Source: Thamnidium elegans (Eukaryota > Mucoromycota > Mucoromycetes > Mucorales > Mucoraceae). From it: a stretch of 64,000 nt of DNA. Shown piece by piece: positions 35,847 through 48,221 of the stretch (within the stretch, counting starts at the first letter, position 1; each line of letters starts with the position of its first letter). The DNA is taken from positions 248,001-312,000 of the forward strand of contig JAIXMG010000032.1 in the NCBI GenBank assembly GCA_025201345.1, in the 5' to 3' direction. The position numbers were made by a program, and so were the translations under genes. Under the pieces are notes generated by a model. It was not told the DNA's origin, searched no databases, and saw only the letters and a program-made list of their open reading frames with translations.

Positions 35847-38499
35847 TTAAATTAAAAGCCCTTCGTCATCATCGTCTTCTGCTTCTGCCCAGTCCGTGTC
35901 AAGTAACAAGGCTTCACTTTCTGCCTTCATCTGGTCTAAGCCTGTCAATTGCTCCAAGTAAAGAGGATCCTTTAAAACCTGCTTCATGAAACTCAGATGA
36001 TCCTTATCATACGCATTTAATATCTAAGAACAAAAACAATATAAATATTACAGAACTCCCCCTCCCCTTTTTTTTTTATTTTTTTTTATACCTTGTCTGA
36101 GCAAGCGGTACACTTATCATAGGCTTGACCTGCAATCAACAAGTTTGAAAACTGACCAAGAAATCCTCTTATTTGATGAGGTAATAAACCCAGAATAGAG
36201 GATGGAGTTTGGTTATTAGACGTATCAGCTTTTGCATTGATCCTTATCAAAAATTATTAAAAGGAGTTTTAAATTATAAAAATTTTGTGGATTTTTACCC
36301 TTCTTTATGCTGAAGTAATGATACCATCAATTCAACAGATAGTGCGGCTGCGATTGCGGCCAATCCAGGCCTAGTGACGGTACATTGTTGATCCAGTGTG
36401 CGATCCGTCAGAGACTAAAATAAATTTTTATCTATCAGTTAAAAAGAAATTTTTATCGGGAGGGGAGTCTAGAATCTATTTACATCTGTAGGAGCAACAA
36501 TATCATTACAAAAGTAACACCCTAGTTGATTTACAGGTGAACCATGTCGCATCACAAGGTACGTATCAAACCCAAGTGCGCTATTGATGACAATCTTTTT
36601 TTTTAGCGTAGCGAGTAACGTAGGAAACCATCGGCTTTCTCTGCTATCTGTTAACAAGAATACGACGTCATGAGATTCAATTAATTCGGTTAATGTCTCA
36701 ATATCATTTAATAATTTTTCTTCTGAAGTACAAGGATGTCCTGGCATTGGAATAGATAAATCATAGCCTGATGAAGTCTAAAAAAATTAGAGTAATGAGC
36801 TGATATTTTTTTTTTAATATAATCTTATGATTTTTTTTTTACGATTGTAGGTTGAACTAGCTTGAGATTTTTAGCGGCAGTTTCAGCTTTAGGTGCACCA
36901 CCATGTAACGAGTCTTCAAATTGATATAAGGGTTGACGTACAGGATTTGAAAAGGAAACTTTTCCGTTATCAACAAACGAAATGTGACGTACACCCCAGC
37001 CCTACTTGTCTTTTAGTACAATAAGATAATTATTGAAAAAAAAAAAAAAAAAAAAAAAAAGTCGACTTACAGCTAAACACCTAGCCACATAACAACCTAA
37101 AGTACCCGCACCAAGTAATAAACATTTGGTTTGCTTAATCTTTTCTAAATCAAGATCAGGCATTAAACGCCACCTCATCAACTTTAAATTTAGGTCTACG
37201 GAAGTATCGGCAAGTCTATAATTGGGGATATGTTACGTACTGCACAACGCATACACAAAGCATTTTTTTTTTTTTACCTGGTTGGATCCATGAGTGGACC
37301 CAGGTCTGCCATTCTGGGGCCAAGTTTAGCTTGCACGTTACGTTCCCACCCCACAGATTTTATTTCTACCTTTTTGTAAATTAAAAAGTCATTTTTAAGA
37401 GTATATATATATTTACTTACGGTTGTAGGAGGATTGAGCTGGTAAATTTACATTTAATATAAACGAATCCTTTTGACGGTAACAAAGGATTTTGATTTTG
37501 GATACTTTAAATGTATAATTTATCAAGTATAACAAGTTTCTTAGAGGCCAACCAGCCGATTCAGAACTAGAAGGATCGATAAAACCTACAATACGCTACA
37601 CATAAAGGTCAACATATGAATGAAACTTATAGATTGCAATCTTTACATTATCTGGCTCGGTATCTTTGAAAAAATCAATAAAATGATTTAGTCGTGTTAC
37701 CCGTAAGTTTCCAGATATTTCTTTTAACAAAAAGTAAGGGCAATCAATCAAGTTTTCAATTTGTTGATAAGCTTCCTGAATCTGTATATCACTTTAGAAA
37801 TTAAAATAAAAAATACAACACTGGGGCCAGGTTTAATAAAACTTTTACCTGCGTATCTGAAAAGAGTGTATTGATTGGTAGTTTGGGACTCGTAGACCAT
37901 GGATCAGGTTGCGGCATAATTGCAGGAAATGCAAACCAATAATAAAACCTGTATTTTTTTAAATCTGCAAACGTAACTAATAAGAATGCAGACAGTAATG
38001 TTGGATCTTTGAGGGCTTCTCCAGATTCTACTGCTTGTTTTATCTTTTTGTATGCGTTAATTTAGGTTTATTATTTCGGGTGGGGTGGGGGGAGGCTTCG
38101 TTACCTTTTCTGTTACTTGTTGAAACAATTGGTTCTTATCAATCGTGCGAAATTCTTCAATTGTGTTTGTATTAACGAGCGTACCATGATGATGATACCC
38201 CAATTTTATTCTTTTTATTTGTATTAGTCACTGTATAAACCTATACACACACACACACAAAATGTTTCTTACTTGGAGTCCAGTTCTAACCCTTCTGCAG
38301 GAATAGAAAAGCGAGTAGGTAAAGCAACAGGTTGGTTTAAGGTATCCAGGGCAGATTGTCCCATTGTAAAATAACCATGTACAGGTAACTGCTCATCTGA
38401 AAGTTTCAAAACGTCTAGTTTTTTTATAACTAGTGCTTGCCAAAATGAAGCGTCTACAGCAGAGTTAAACTGAGAGAATTTTAGTATATTTGCAGCCAT
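35847..38499 (-). CDS. ATG7: Autophagy E1-like activating enzyme ATG7
   Basis: Activates Atg8 and Atg12 for conjugation during autophagosome formation. About twelve exons from ATG at 38499 ([20 protein letters not shown]). The N-terminal domain includes [17 protein letters not shown] and [20 protein letters not shown]. The E1 core has [20 protein letters not shown] (nucleotide-binding), [20 protein letters not shown] and [20 protein letters not shown]. The catalytic cysteine lies in [20 protein letters not shown] near 36400. The C-terminal tail is acidic ([17 protein letters not shown]), as in other Atg7 proteins that bind Atg8. Introns carry long A and T homopolymers (for example 37038-37060). 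Divergent from the Mig1-type gene, with about 1.25 kb between. Confidence 0.94.
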
Positions 38500-39753
38500 T
38501 TTTTTTTTTTTTAAGAAAGGGTACTTAAAAAGTGCATAAAGAGAAAAAAAGTAATGCGTAAGTTTATTTGTTTATCTTGTGACTTGCATCACTCTCTATT
38601 ACTTATTTTTTCTCCCCACACTTTTATGATTCATATGATACATTTTAGTTTGCATAATTCTTTTTCCCGTGACAAGCAAAATACACATATACACATCTTT
38701 TGTAAAATGGCGGAATGCGTTTTACACAGTGGAAAGTACGAGTATGATAAATCATAAACACCAGGAACAATTTAATGTCCGTTCCAAAGTAACCATAGTA
38801 GCGGATAGAATAGGATTCTGTGCTCTTCACGTGTAATGTCAAGTCATATAATTGTTTAAAGGATCGCTGACTTGGGGGAAAGAAAAAAAAAAAAAAAAAA
38901 AAAAGTGTGTGAAAATGTATTAGCGATTGATTGGGCAAATACTACTAAAAGCACGGACACGTATATATTATTCTTTTTTTTTTTTTTTAACTAGTTTTAC
39001 TTTTTTCTTTTTTATATCAAAATGAAGAAAGAGATATAGAGTGAGATTATTGCGTGATGATTATTCGGAATGAGAAACATATGCAAGGCACATGGATTTC
39101 AGTTTCTTTTGAATAAAATAATAAGCGGAATTAAATAAAATAGCCCGACGATCTGGAATTGATTTACCCCACACAACAACAAAAAACTCTTTTTCTTTTT
39201 TTTTTTCCAAGGGGGGGTAGAATAGGAAAAAGGAGAATTAAATTTGATATGGTATACAGATAAGAGCTTTTTTTTTTTTTGGTCTTTTTATTTTACAACT
39301 AGTCTTTTCTCTCTCTTTCTCTGCCTTTAGCACTCTTTTATTTAACTGGTAATAATAATAAAAAAGGTGTTATTTTAGCTTGAACAATAAAAAAAGATGT
39401 TACCACTGAAAAGAATGTAAATAAAAACGTGTGAAATAATGTTGATAGTTTTGATGTTAAACAAGCATTTCCTTTTTCGGTTATCACTTTCATCTTTTTT
39501 TTCGGATGTGGAGAAAAAAAAAAAAAAAAAAAAAAAGTTATTGTAAAGCGTCTTATCTCAGCCATCACCAAGCTTATTAGACCTCCCCCCCCAAAAAAAA
39601 TGAACACCCCTCACTTACTAAATTAGTATTTTTTTTTTTTTTTCCCTTATATAAAGCCAAGTCCTTTTTCTCTCTTTTTTTTTTTTTTTTTTTTTCTTCT
39701 TTCTTACACACATATATATTCCCTTTTCGGTGCTCGAAAAAAAAAACCTAAAC
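38500..39753. other. Divergent intergenic region, ATG7 and CreA/Mig1-type gene
   Basis: Homopolymer-rich; no supported gene on either strand. The frames at 38554-38757 and 38645-38938 overlap each other and have no domain. The downstream end is a long pyrimidine leader for the zinc-finger gene. Confidence 0.5.
39648..39655 (+). promoter_or_regulatory. TATA-like box of the CreA/Mig1-type gene
   Basis: TATATAAA about 100 bases before the ATG, followed by a C/T-rich tract where initiation is likely. Confidence 0.4.
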
Positions 39754-40048
39754 ATGAATTCTACATTATTTCAAACATTACACGATATCAATACACCGGC
39801 AACTAAAAGAGCTATTACACCTCTTGACAAGGCTAATATTCCTAGACCTTACAAGTGTCCTATTTGCCCTAAATCATTTTATAGACTTGAACATCAAACT
39901 CGTCATATTCGTACACATACAGGTGAAAAACCTCATCAATGTACATTTCCCGGTTGTGCAAAGAAATTCTCACGATCTGATGAATTAACTCGTCATGTTC
40001 GTATTCATACTTCACCAAACAAGAGACGTGTACGTAAATCAAATATTA

Positions 40049-40080
<32 letters not shown>

Positions 40081-40458
40081 AATATACAACATCAACCCAT
40101 AGTATTGGTTTCTCGTTCTATGCCACCTTCACCAGCGTTATCTACTAGCTCAAACTTTTCTCATGATAATGATGACATGTTATTTACACCTGAACAATCA
40201 CCTACATTATCACCAGCTACTTTATCACCGATTGGTTCTCCAAGAATGTCAATCTTTAAACTTGCTCCATTAGAATGTAATCAATTTGATTCTATCTCTA
40301 CTCGTGTTTCTAAGCAACAAAATTCTTCAAGTCTTTTGGATCTTTTGGATAGACCTCCTCAAGCACGTGTATTGCCTCCTATTAGTCCTATCCATATCAA
40401 ATCAAATATGATGAATGAACCTTTATTACCTTCCATTCATTCCGTTGTTCAATTCTAA
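39754..40458 (+). CDS. MIG1: CreA/Mig1-type C2H2 zinc-finger carbon catabolite repressor
   Basis: Nuclear repressor that binds GC-boxes and silences genes for alternative carbon sources when glucose is present. Single exon, 235 aa, start [15 protein letters not shown] at 39754. Two C2H2 fingers at residues ~30-85: [38 protein letters not shown] and [20 protein letters not shown]; they match the CreA/Mig1 pair, including the C-x4-C spacing of finger 2. A Gln/His repeat follows ([12 protein letters not shown]), then Ser/Pro-rich low complexity, [20 protein letters not shown] and a C-terminal [11 protein letters not shown]. Shorter than ascomycete CreA (about 400 aa). A longer in-frame extension upstream is possible but the ATG at 39754 sits in a good leader context. 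Confidence 0.93.
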
Positions 40459-43159
40459 TTTTTTTCCCTGTATATTTTTTTTTTTTAATCTCATTCATGT
40501 ATATATATATAAGCAAATCCCCCCCCCCCCCCTCCTCTCTCCTTTTTTAAATTATGTATAGAATTTTTCAAATAGTGCATTTAATATAACCCCCCCTCTT
40601 TTTTTATCTCAAAGTAATAAAATAATATTTTTTTTAATAGTAATCTCTTAATCCGCTTAATCCGACATTACCCTAATATTCAGCCGTAGCCCAGATTTTC
40701 CCGCATTCATTTTTCACCCTTATTTTTTTTTTTTTTTTGCTTGTTTTCGCTTATCCAATATACTTTTTAATTGGCCAAATAGGTTTCAGGGTTCGAAATC
40801 GAAATGGTGTGCACGTGGCCAATCACTGAATTTTATTTAAAGTCCATTCACTCCCCTCCCCCCAAAAACCGTATATTAAAAAAAAAAGTAATCAGATAAT
40901 AAAAAAATGGAATGATAATCTATAATTGGATTTCGCCCATTTACACAGAAATTGAATCATAATTTTAATTCCGGGTGTATACTTTACTTTAATTTTTTTT
41001 TATATGTGTCTTTCATATGTATACGTTGACAGGGTTCCTGGGGGTTTAGGGGAGCTTTTTTTTTTTTTTTTTTTTTTTATGTGTTCATTATATAATTAGA
41101 CCCTACTTTTTATTATCGCGCCGTATCAACTGGTCTAGTTTCACTTTAATAGACACTTCTATGAACTCATTAAATCGAAAGATTTTTTTTTTTAAAAAAT
41201 CTTCCACGGGAAACAAACCGAAATGAGGGTCTATTATTTCCCCCCGGGGAAATTACTTTTTTCTTTTTTTTTTCTGAAAAGGTTATTTTCCCCAGTCTAG
41301 AAGCTTTTTTTTCCGTAGTAATATTTATTTTAGTAGTAGGCCACTCCTATGTTCGTATTCCAACACGTGAAATTATTTTTTCTTTTGACAAATGAAAAGT
41401 ATATCTGTCAAAAGTCATTACTTTTTGTTTACTGTTTAAAAAAGTAAACAAAAAAAAGGGGGGGTTTTTTTTTTTGGGTGCTACATATTACCATAATTGT
41501 CTTGTTTGTCCACCCTTACTGCGATATTTAAGCATCTGTGCTTACAATTATTTCAATTGGATACGTTTATAGAAATCGGATATTTTTTTTCTTTTTTTTT
41601 TTGATTACGTTAGGTCGACCCTTTCTTCTTTTTTGATTTGATTCTCCTATACTTTTATCCGATATATATATTAAATAAACTCGTTTCTTTTTTTTTTTTT
41701 GCACATGTTGCCTGGAAACAAAACAAAAAAAAACCATGTGATAAAAATGTATAATTGCATTAATAAAGTGTTTGAGAGACTCATTTAAAGCAGTAAAAAA
41801 TATTTCTTTTTTCCCGCGGATGACTAAGAAATCAAAGCTTTCGAAAGTGGGGGGGGGGGAGAAACAAGTCATCCGAGTTTTTTTTTCCACGAGTATTGTA
41901 CTGATAACAACTCCGTACCCGCTATCTCTACCACTGTAAACCCCCTTTTTTTTCGCTGGCTATTTGCTTTATCTCGTTTCCCATCGCGCCTTAGCTTTTT
42001 TTTGTAGTGGGCGGTATTCTTTTGCATGTGAATGGGGGTTTCCACACCCCTTTTTAGTAGTACAAGATATCACTGGTGTATCTCTTGCTGAGCGGATCAA
42101 TAATACCCAATCAAAGATACTAGATAAAGGGTCTACAATTGAGGAGTATACAGTACTTTAAAAAGTATTCGGTCTTATAGTTTATACATAAAATTAATCT
42201 AATACTTTTTGAAGAGCATCCTAACACCTAAGACCTATTCTCGAAATTATTTTGATTAACCAATAGCAACTCTTCTTATTGAAAAAAAGTTTCCCGTTAC
42301 ATAAAATCTTCCCGACTTGGGAATTTTTAATTTCAATTTTTTTGAATTTCTACCGGTTCTTCATCATCTTATCTCTATCGTCTTGACAAATAAGGGTCTC
42401 TGGGCGGATCATATTCTTTTTAGAATTACGCGTACTTTTTAGATAAAACACGCCTACCTCAAAGAATACACCTATCGCGTCATAGGTTTAGGACCCATAT
42501 TGATATCACTCCAAGGTTTTTTTTTAAGATTCAGCAACTTTTTTTAAGAAATATAAGGGAAGGGGATACAGTAATGCTTACAATGGGGAAAGAACTTACC
42601 TAGAAATAAAAACAACATTTTTTTTTTATTACAGATTAATAGTTACCGCAAGCTTATGTTAGTATTGGTACATAGTAATACTTTTATACTAAATAATTAA
42701 TCAATTAGATAAAAAGATATTTATAAAAAAAAACACTAGACAAAAAAAAAACACTTAACGCTACTTTCCAAAAATGCATGTTGAGACCTTTCAGTTATCG
42801 ATACTATATAAACAAACGTTACAGAACCACAGAAAACCATGATTTAGTCCACCCATTCAAAAACGAATTTAAAGTGCTCGCCCTTCTTTTTTTAAAATTT
42901 GATCAGGATAATTGCTACTTAAAGGCTCCATAGTACTTTAATTAAACAAGATAGTTAATATTAAGTATAGCTGTTAGTGCCTGTAAAAATAAGTGTTTTG
43001 AAGAACATCTAATGATAAGGTATACTTGAATTACCAATCTACTCACATATTAATCTTTTTTTTTTTTATTTGTCGCTTCCTTTACTTTTTTATTATTATT
43101 ATTAACCACTTTCTTTCTACCTCTTTTTACTTTCTTTTTCTTTTTTATAATCTAAATAC
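40459..43159. other. Gene-poor region between CreA/Mig1 gene and Fanzor-like relic
   Basis: No supported gene. Notable pieces: CACGTGGCCAAT (E-box fused to CCAAT box) at about 40813-40825; T11A6 hairpin near 41180-41205; inverted GTAAACA pair at 41421-41457; C and G runs at about 40518-40531 and 41848-41857. The frame 42060-42161 (DITGVSLAERINNTQSKILD) looks coding-like but has no start or neighbour. Confidence 0.5.
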
Positions 43160-44311
43160 ATGAAGGGAAAAGGAAAAGACGTTGATAATAGGCAGACTGA
43201 CGGTACATAGAATTAATAATTATTTCTATTAACTTGTCTAATAATACTGGCAACAAAAACTTTGTAGACTTTCACCTGCCATCGTCAAAGAAGCTGAAGC
43301 GACGCTTTCGGGGAACTAAATCAAAATCAGCAAACTTGGAAAAGTTTACGCGTTATATCAAAACAAGAGCAACAGTAAGCAGTACTTTGTACGGTTATTA
43401 TGGGAATGAATCCCAAAAGCCAACAGAAGTATATTTCCCTGGCTCCTCTTTTGAGTTTCGCGTCGATAAAAAGTGTAATCTCTATTATGGAAGCCTTTTT
43501 GTAGCTAAAATGCGTGGGGTTTTACCTCAACCAGAGCGAGAATCAGATACTCGTTCATTTAAACGTGAAGTTTACTACAATTACTTACAAATAATGCTTC
43601 AACAACCACATATTACCAAAAGATTGGAAGAAGAACAGAAAAATAAGATTTTCGAGCTGGCACAACAAGACAATTATGTACAGAAGATAAGTGTGATCTT
43701 AGAGAACTTGCAGCTTTTGCCTTTTCAAAAATTGAAGTTTTTCAGTAAACTTTTTTACTATCAGGATGATAATAAGTTGGTTCATAATTTAAGAGGTAAA
43801 TTCGGTCAAGATGCTATTTTGGTTTTTGGAGACTGGTCTGCCCCTAATACCAAGTTTCATAAACCTACTAGAAACAAAAATTTAATTGCTATGCTGAAAA
43901 AAAATGGGTTTACTGTATATCTTGTCAATGAATACAAAACTTCGTCTTTCTGTCCAGGATGTGAACATGCTTTAGAAATCTTTAAGACAGTTCCTAATCC
44001 TCGACCTTTCAAATGAGCGAAGATGCCAACAGTTACTTATCATGGATTACTTAGGTAAAATAATAATAGTGGCGATAATTAAAACTTATAGTAGTAATAT
44101 TTACAAATTATTAAATGCAAGAATACTGTATGCATTGATGAAGGCAAAAGAAAGTTATGGAACCGAGCCCTTAAACTTTAAAAAAATATTACTAAATTTA
44201 AGGGAGGTAGGAAAACGCCCAACTCTTTTCTCGAAAGTAAACAATCCGCCAAAGTTATCGCTTTGGTTTTTTTTAGTACACGAGTATTGTCATTTTATTA
44301 GAAAAAATTAA
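43160..44311 (+). pseudogene. Broken TnpB/Fanzor-like (RuvC plus zinc ribbon) transposon-associated ORF
   Basis: Open from about 43195 to a TGA near 44014. It contains KLRGTK-like basic N-terminus (SKKLKRRFRGTKSKS), then the block VHNLRGKFGQDAILVFGDWS, APNTKFHKPTRNKNL, FTVYLVNEYKTSSFCPGCEH and VPNPRPFK. These match, as I recall, the Mucorales proteins with a GNWS...DEYKTS..CP.C...NPRPF...HGLLRC...WNRDLAA.LNF pattern, related to TnpB/Fanzor. After the TGA the frame continues AKMPTVTYHGLLR then hits stops exactly where the second Cys pair and WNRD (RuvC-III) should be. Another frame resumes LNFKKILLNLREVGKRPTLF at 44200-44240. An in-frame ATG is lacking at the start; an upstream ATG at 43160 (MKGKGKDVDNRQTDGT) could be the original first exon. 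Inactive by sequence. Confidence 0.58.
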
Positions 44312-44750
44312 AAATATTAGCTAACCAACACTTATTTTCAATTTTCTCATTCAGGCCCTGATTGTTTCTTCTTTTGGAAGTTTCTCTCTGGGCGTGATAG
44401 TAACATAAATCGCTAATCATCTTTGGAATGGCTATAAAAAAACCACACCCTTTTTGACAATAAAAAGAGCCTCACGTGTAACATATCAACTGAAGCATAT
44501 ATGCATTGTAAAAAAAAGGAAGGTGTATTTCTTGTTTATTTATTAAAATCATTCGAGACGTTTATATAACCATCCTTTTTTCATGACTCACCTATCAAAC
44601 TACGCATTTTAACTGTACAACCCCTTACTCGGATATATAATCTTCCTAAAGTCACTCAACCCCCCAACAGTTATGCAAAACCTTCTCAAGTGAAATGTTT
44701 CGTTTTGGTTTAAAGCACGACTACAAAAAAAAACACTTTTATATTTTACT

Positions 44751-44786
<36 letters not shown>

Positions 44787-44796
44787 TGTGTGAAAT
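44312..44796. other. Gap between the Fanzor-like relic and the 162-aa gene
   Basis: Contains a 32-base T run at about 44752-44783 directly before the downstream start codon, and otherwise unremarkable AT-rich sequence. Confidence 0.5.
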
Positions 44797-45491
44797 ATGA
44801 ATACGTATAATTTACAAAAAAAGAGATGCCATCGTAGCTCATTTGAATCTGATCAACCTTCCTTTGGCTTACCAAGAAAGAAGTTTATCTCTGAAGAAAG
44901 TTTTGCAAAAGAAATGGCAGCCATGTCGTTAGAACCAAGTAAAGAAAAACAACACATACATATTATACTCTTATTCATAAATATATATATATATAAAAGT
45001 TGTGGATCCTAATAGGTTTCCAGAAGCTCGTGCAAGTAATACTTATTATAATTTAAGCGATGAAGAAGAAGAAGAAAATGATTCGATAATGACACTGGAT
45101 TCCAATGGTAAGCCTATCATCAATGTTGATAGAAACGGTCTACCAATGGAAATTAGACCTGGTGAAAATAAACCAAGAATTCCTGACTTTGTGTTGAAAA
45201 ATTCAGAGTATAGTTCACTTGTATACATGTATAAAAAAAAAAAGGAGCTGCATAAAATAACTATTTTTTTTTAATAAAACAGATTAACGGATCCAAGAGA
45301 TATATTAGCTTATCAACGTATAGTACAATCCTTGCAAAATAAACCACATAAACACAAAGAGATTGAGGTATTGTATACAATTTTTACGTGTAATTATGTG
45401 TATATATATATAAACTAAAATTTGATTTGTAAATTAGGTACTAAATAAACCTTCAGACTATTTTATACCTACATCCATGGACATAGATTAG
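44797..45491 (+). CDS. Small conserved-looking acidic protein, function unknown
   Basis: Four exons in phase: 44797-44938, 45000-45207, 45283-45367 and 45438-45491, about 162 aa. Not recognised. The first exon reads KRCHRSSFESDQPSFGLPRK and SEESFAKEMAAMSLEP; exon 2 has an acidic patch (YYNLSDEEEEENDSIMTLDS) and NVDRNGLPMEIRPGENKPRI; exons 3-4 give LTDPRDILAYQRIVQSLQNK and NKPSDYFIPTSMDID. The fixed splicing phases and clean donors and acceptors argue for a real gene. Composition suggests a small nuclear or adaptor protein. Convergent with NAA15: only 37 bp separate the stop codons. Confidence 0.72.
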
Positions 45492-45528
45492 AATAAACAT
45501 TAAAGTTTTTTTTTTAATAATTTTAATT

Positions 45529-47960
45529 TTAAGCCTTCTTGATTTCAACAAGTTGAAGATCAATCACTTGCTTAATCTTGGGGTCTAAATCCTTATGAGC
45601 TTTAACAGCAGATTCAAATCTATCCAATTTAGTCTTGAAACAAGGTGTGTCCTTATTGATACTAGCAATCTTGGAAAGTGCCTTGAGTGCCAACAAATAC
45701 TTTTGTTGACGAATATAAATTTCAAAACCAAGTTCGTGAACTTCAATATTTTGAGGAGCTAATAATTCTAAAGGTTTAACAAATTGAAGAGCATCTTCTA
45801 ATGGTGTCTTGGTGTTTAAATATGTCTCTCCCTCAGGATCCATATCAACTGGCTTTTTATCGTGCTTTTGTTTAGCTGCTTCGTCCTTGATTTGAGCTAT
45901 TTTTTTGTTTTTTTTTGTCGTTTAGGTTCCATATAAAATATATATAAAAAAATAATAATCACTTACCCTTCTTGGCTTCTTGGTCCTGTTGAGCCTTTAA
46001 AGCTGCCTTACGTGCCTTATTTCTAGCCTTCTTCTTATCAGCTTCACTCATATTAGCCTCATCAAATTCATCAGAATCAGAAGGTTTATCAGCAATAGCC
46101 AAATAAGCTTCAACTGCACCCTTTGCAGCCTTAAGATAAAATGGATGAGCTCTCAACTTATCTTCCCAACGTAAAGTTTCAACATAAGAACGAAGAGTCA
46201 ACTTGCGAAGACAATAAGTATGGAAATCAAATTGATCATCAAAGTAATCAACATAGAACTTTTCAAGTGTATGGAAACGCTTTAATGCTTTACCATAATC
46301 CTTTTTACCAAGATAAGCATGTCCTTCTTCAGTCATAAACCATTGACATTGCATATCAGTTAAATCTTGAATTGTATTGACATCCTTACGAGTGAATAAA
46401 CCTAAAACACGCTCTGCTTCTTCAATTTGTCCAGCACGTAACATGTACTTGGCACTCTTGGAGTTAATAAAACGATCTTGAAGATCCATCTCACGTGCTT
46501 CGTTCATCACCTCGGATGCTTCTTGAGCCTTACCAGAATGCTTCAAGATTCTACCCTTGGTCATATAAAGTTCAACAACGGTAGGTGTATGAGTAATAGC
46601 CTTATTGATTAATTCAAGTGCCTTTTCAAGTTGACCATGGTAATCGTAATGTTTAGCAAGGTAATACAATGTCCATAATAAAGCAGTAGGAGGTTCCTTG
46701 GCGGAATCGGTACCAAATGTACCGTTCTTTTCCAACGAAACAGAATAACCAACAACAAGTTCTTCAATAACACGCTTCTTTTCGGCATTGGCATAATATT
46801 TCTTCATGGCGGCAAATAAAGAAGGAATACCCTTTCTTAAACCGTTTTGAAGAGATGCTTCGACCTTTACCTTGAAAGATTCTCCTTCGGCGTGATGAAG
46901 GATCAAATGTTCAATGGCCTTGGAACGAGGATATTGAGCGAAAAGTTCAGATAAAACAGTATTAATTTCGGCTACGTATATATATATATGTTAGAATAAA
47001 CAATCTCTTTCTCTCTTTTATTTTACCTTTATCCTTAAGAGCCAAAAGTGCGTTAATATAAGCGCTGTTGTGAGGGTTCTCGCTAACCAAAAGTCTATAA
47101 GCCTTTTCACCTTCCTCCTTTCTACCCAACTTGACCAAATACAATGCATTCTTTTCTTTCCAAGCTCTCTTATCAGTTACTTGAGATTCGATTTCTAACA
47201 AATGATCTAAAGCGCTTTGAAAGTCACCAGTTTCTTCTAATAACATGTTATGATACATGAGTAATTCTGATTTTTCGAAATTAGTGTTGGCAGCCTATTT
47301 TTTTATATTTTATATTAGTATTTTTTCATTTTAATACATCGTATGTGTGTGTGCGTGTGTGTTTGTGTTTTTTTTTTACTTACAGGAACGTTTGATTCAG
47401 CATGTGTATTTAAAACCTTGACTGCATTTTGTGGTTCGTTGACAAGTTGATAAGCAATAGCTAAACCAAGCCAGAAAGGTGGGTTTTGAGGTTTAGATTC
47501 TAAAAGTCTAGTACGAGTATCCTACGTCAAAAATATTGGTTTATATCTTATGTTTATATATATGTATATATATGTGTGTGTATGAGGGAAAACTTACGAC
47601 TAAAGCATCATAATGACGCATTTGAGTTTGAAGGATGGCGAAATCACGAAGAATGTTAAGATCATTCTTGTTGAATTTCAAAGCGTTAGCGTAACACTTT
47701 GCAGCTTCTTCATAGTTTTTATCAGCACGGTACAAAAGACCGTATACATGCCAACCTATTCGTTATATATATATATTTAGTAGCTGAATAATAATAATAA
47801 TAAAAAAAAAAAGCGTTTTACTTACAGATATGAGAAGTTAAATCTTTTAAAAGACCCTTCTTTACATACTCGTAACCTTCTTCCTTCTTTTCGAGATTGT
47901 TCAAGAATAAACCTTTCATGGCCATAGTTTCTAACCGAAAAAAAAAAAGTTAGGTTCTAT

Positions 47961-47995
<35 letters not shown>

Positions 47996-48221
47996 AGATT
48001 ACTTTACCACCATGATCAGGGTACTTTTTAAGAATACCTTCAGCTAACTTCAAACCCTTCTTGTATTGACGAAGTTCATAATTTTTCTGCACATGTAAAA
48101 AAAAAAAAAAAAAAAAAAGATTAAAACGCGTTTGGGAATCAAGCAAGTTTATTGTATATACCAGAAGGTTTCTAAAGACAGTAGCTTCTTTAAGAGGGAG
48201 TTCTCTCTTGCCAGTAGCCAT
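45529..48221 (-). CDS. NAA15: N-terminal acetyltransferase A auxiliary (ribosome-anchoring) subunit
   Basis: Scaffold of NatA: TPR repeats hold the Naa10 catalytic subunit at the ribosome exit so that Ser, Ala, Thr, Gly and Val N-termini are acetylated. About nine exons; the ATG at 48221 gives [20 protein letters not shown]. Then [60 protein letters not shown] and [16 protein letters not shown], a series of TPR helices typical of Naa15. Exon 45959-46906 includes [40 protein letters not shown] and [21 protein letters not shown] Lys/Ala-rich segment ([20 protein letters not shown]) follows, then the last exon. Slightly shorter than human NAA15 because of the C-terminal region. Introns include A/T homopolymers. 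Confidence 0.94.

Noticed and set aside
41964..42161. 66-codon plus-strand frame ending DITGVSLAERINN...EYTVL
   Set aside because: The C-terminal part looks coding-like but there is no recognisable domain, splice partner or neighbouring exon; could be a relic exon but cannot be supported.
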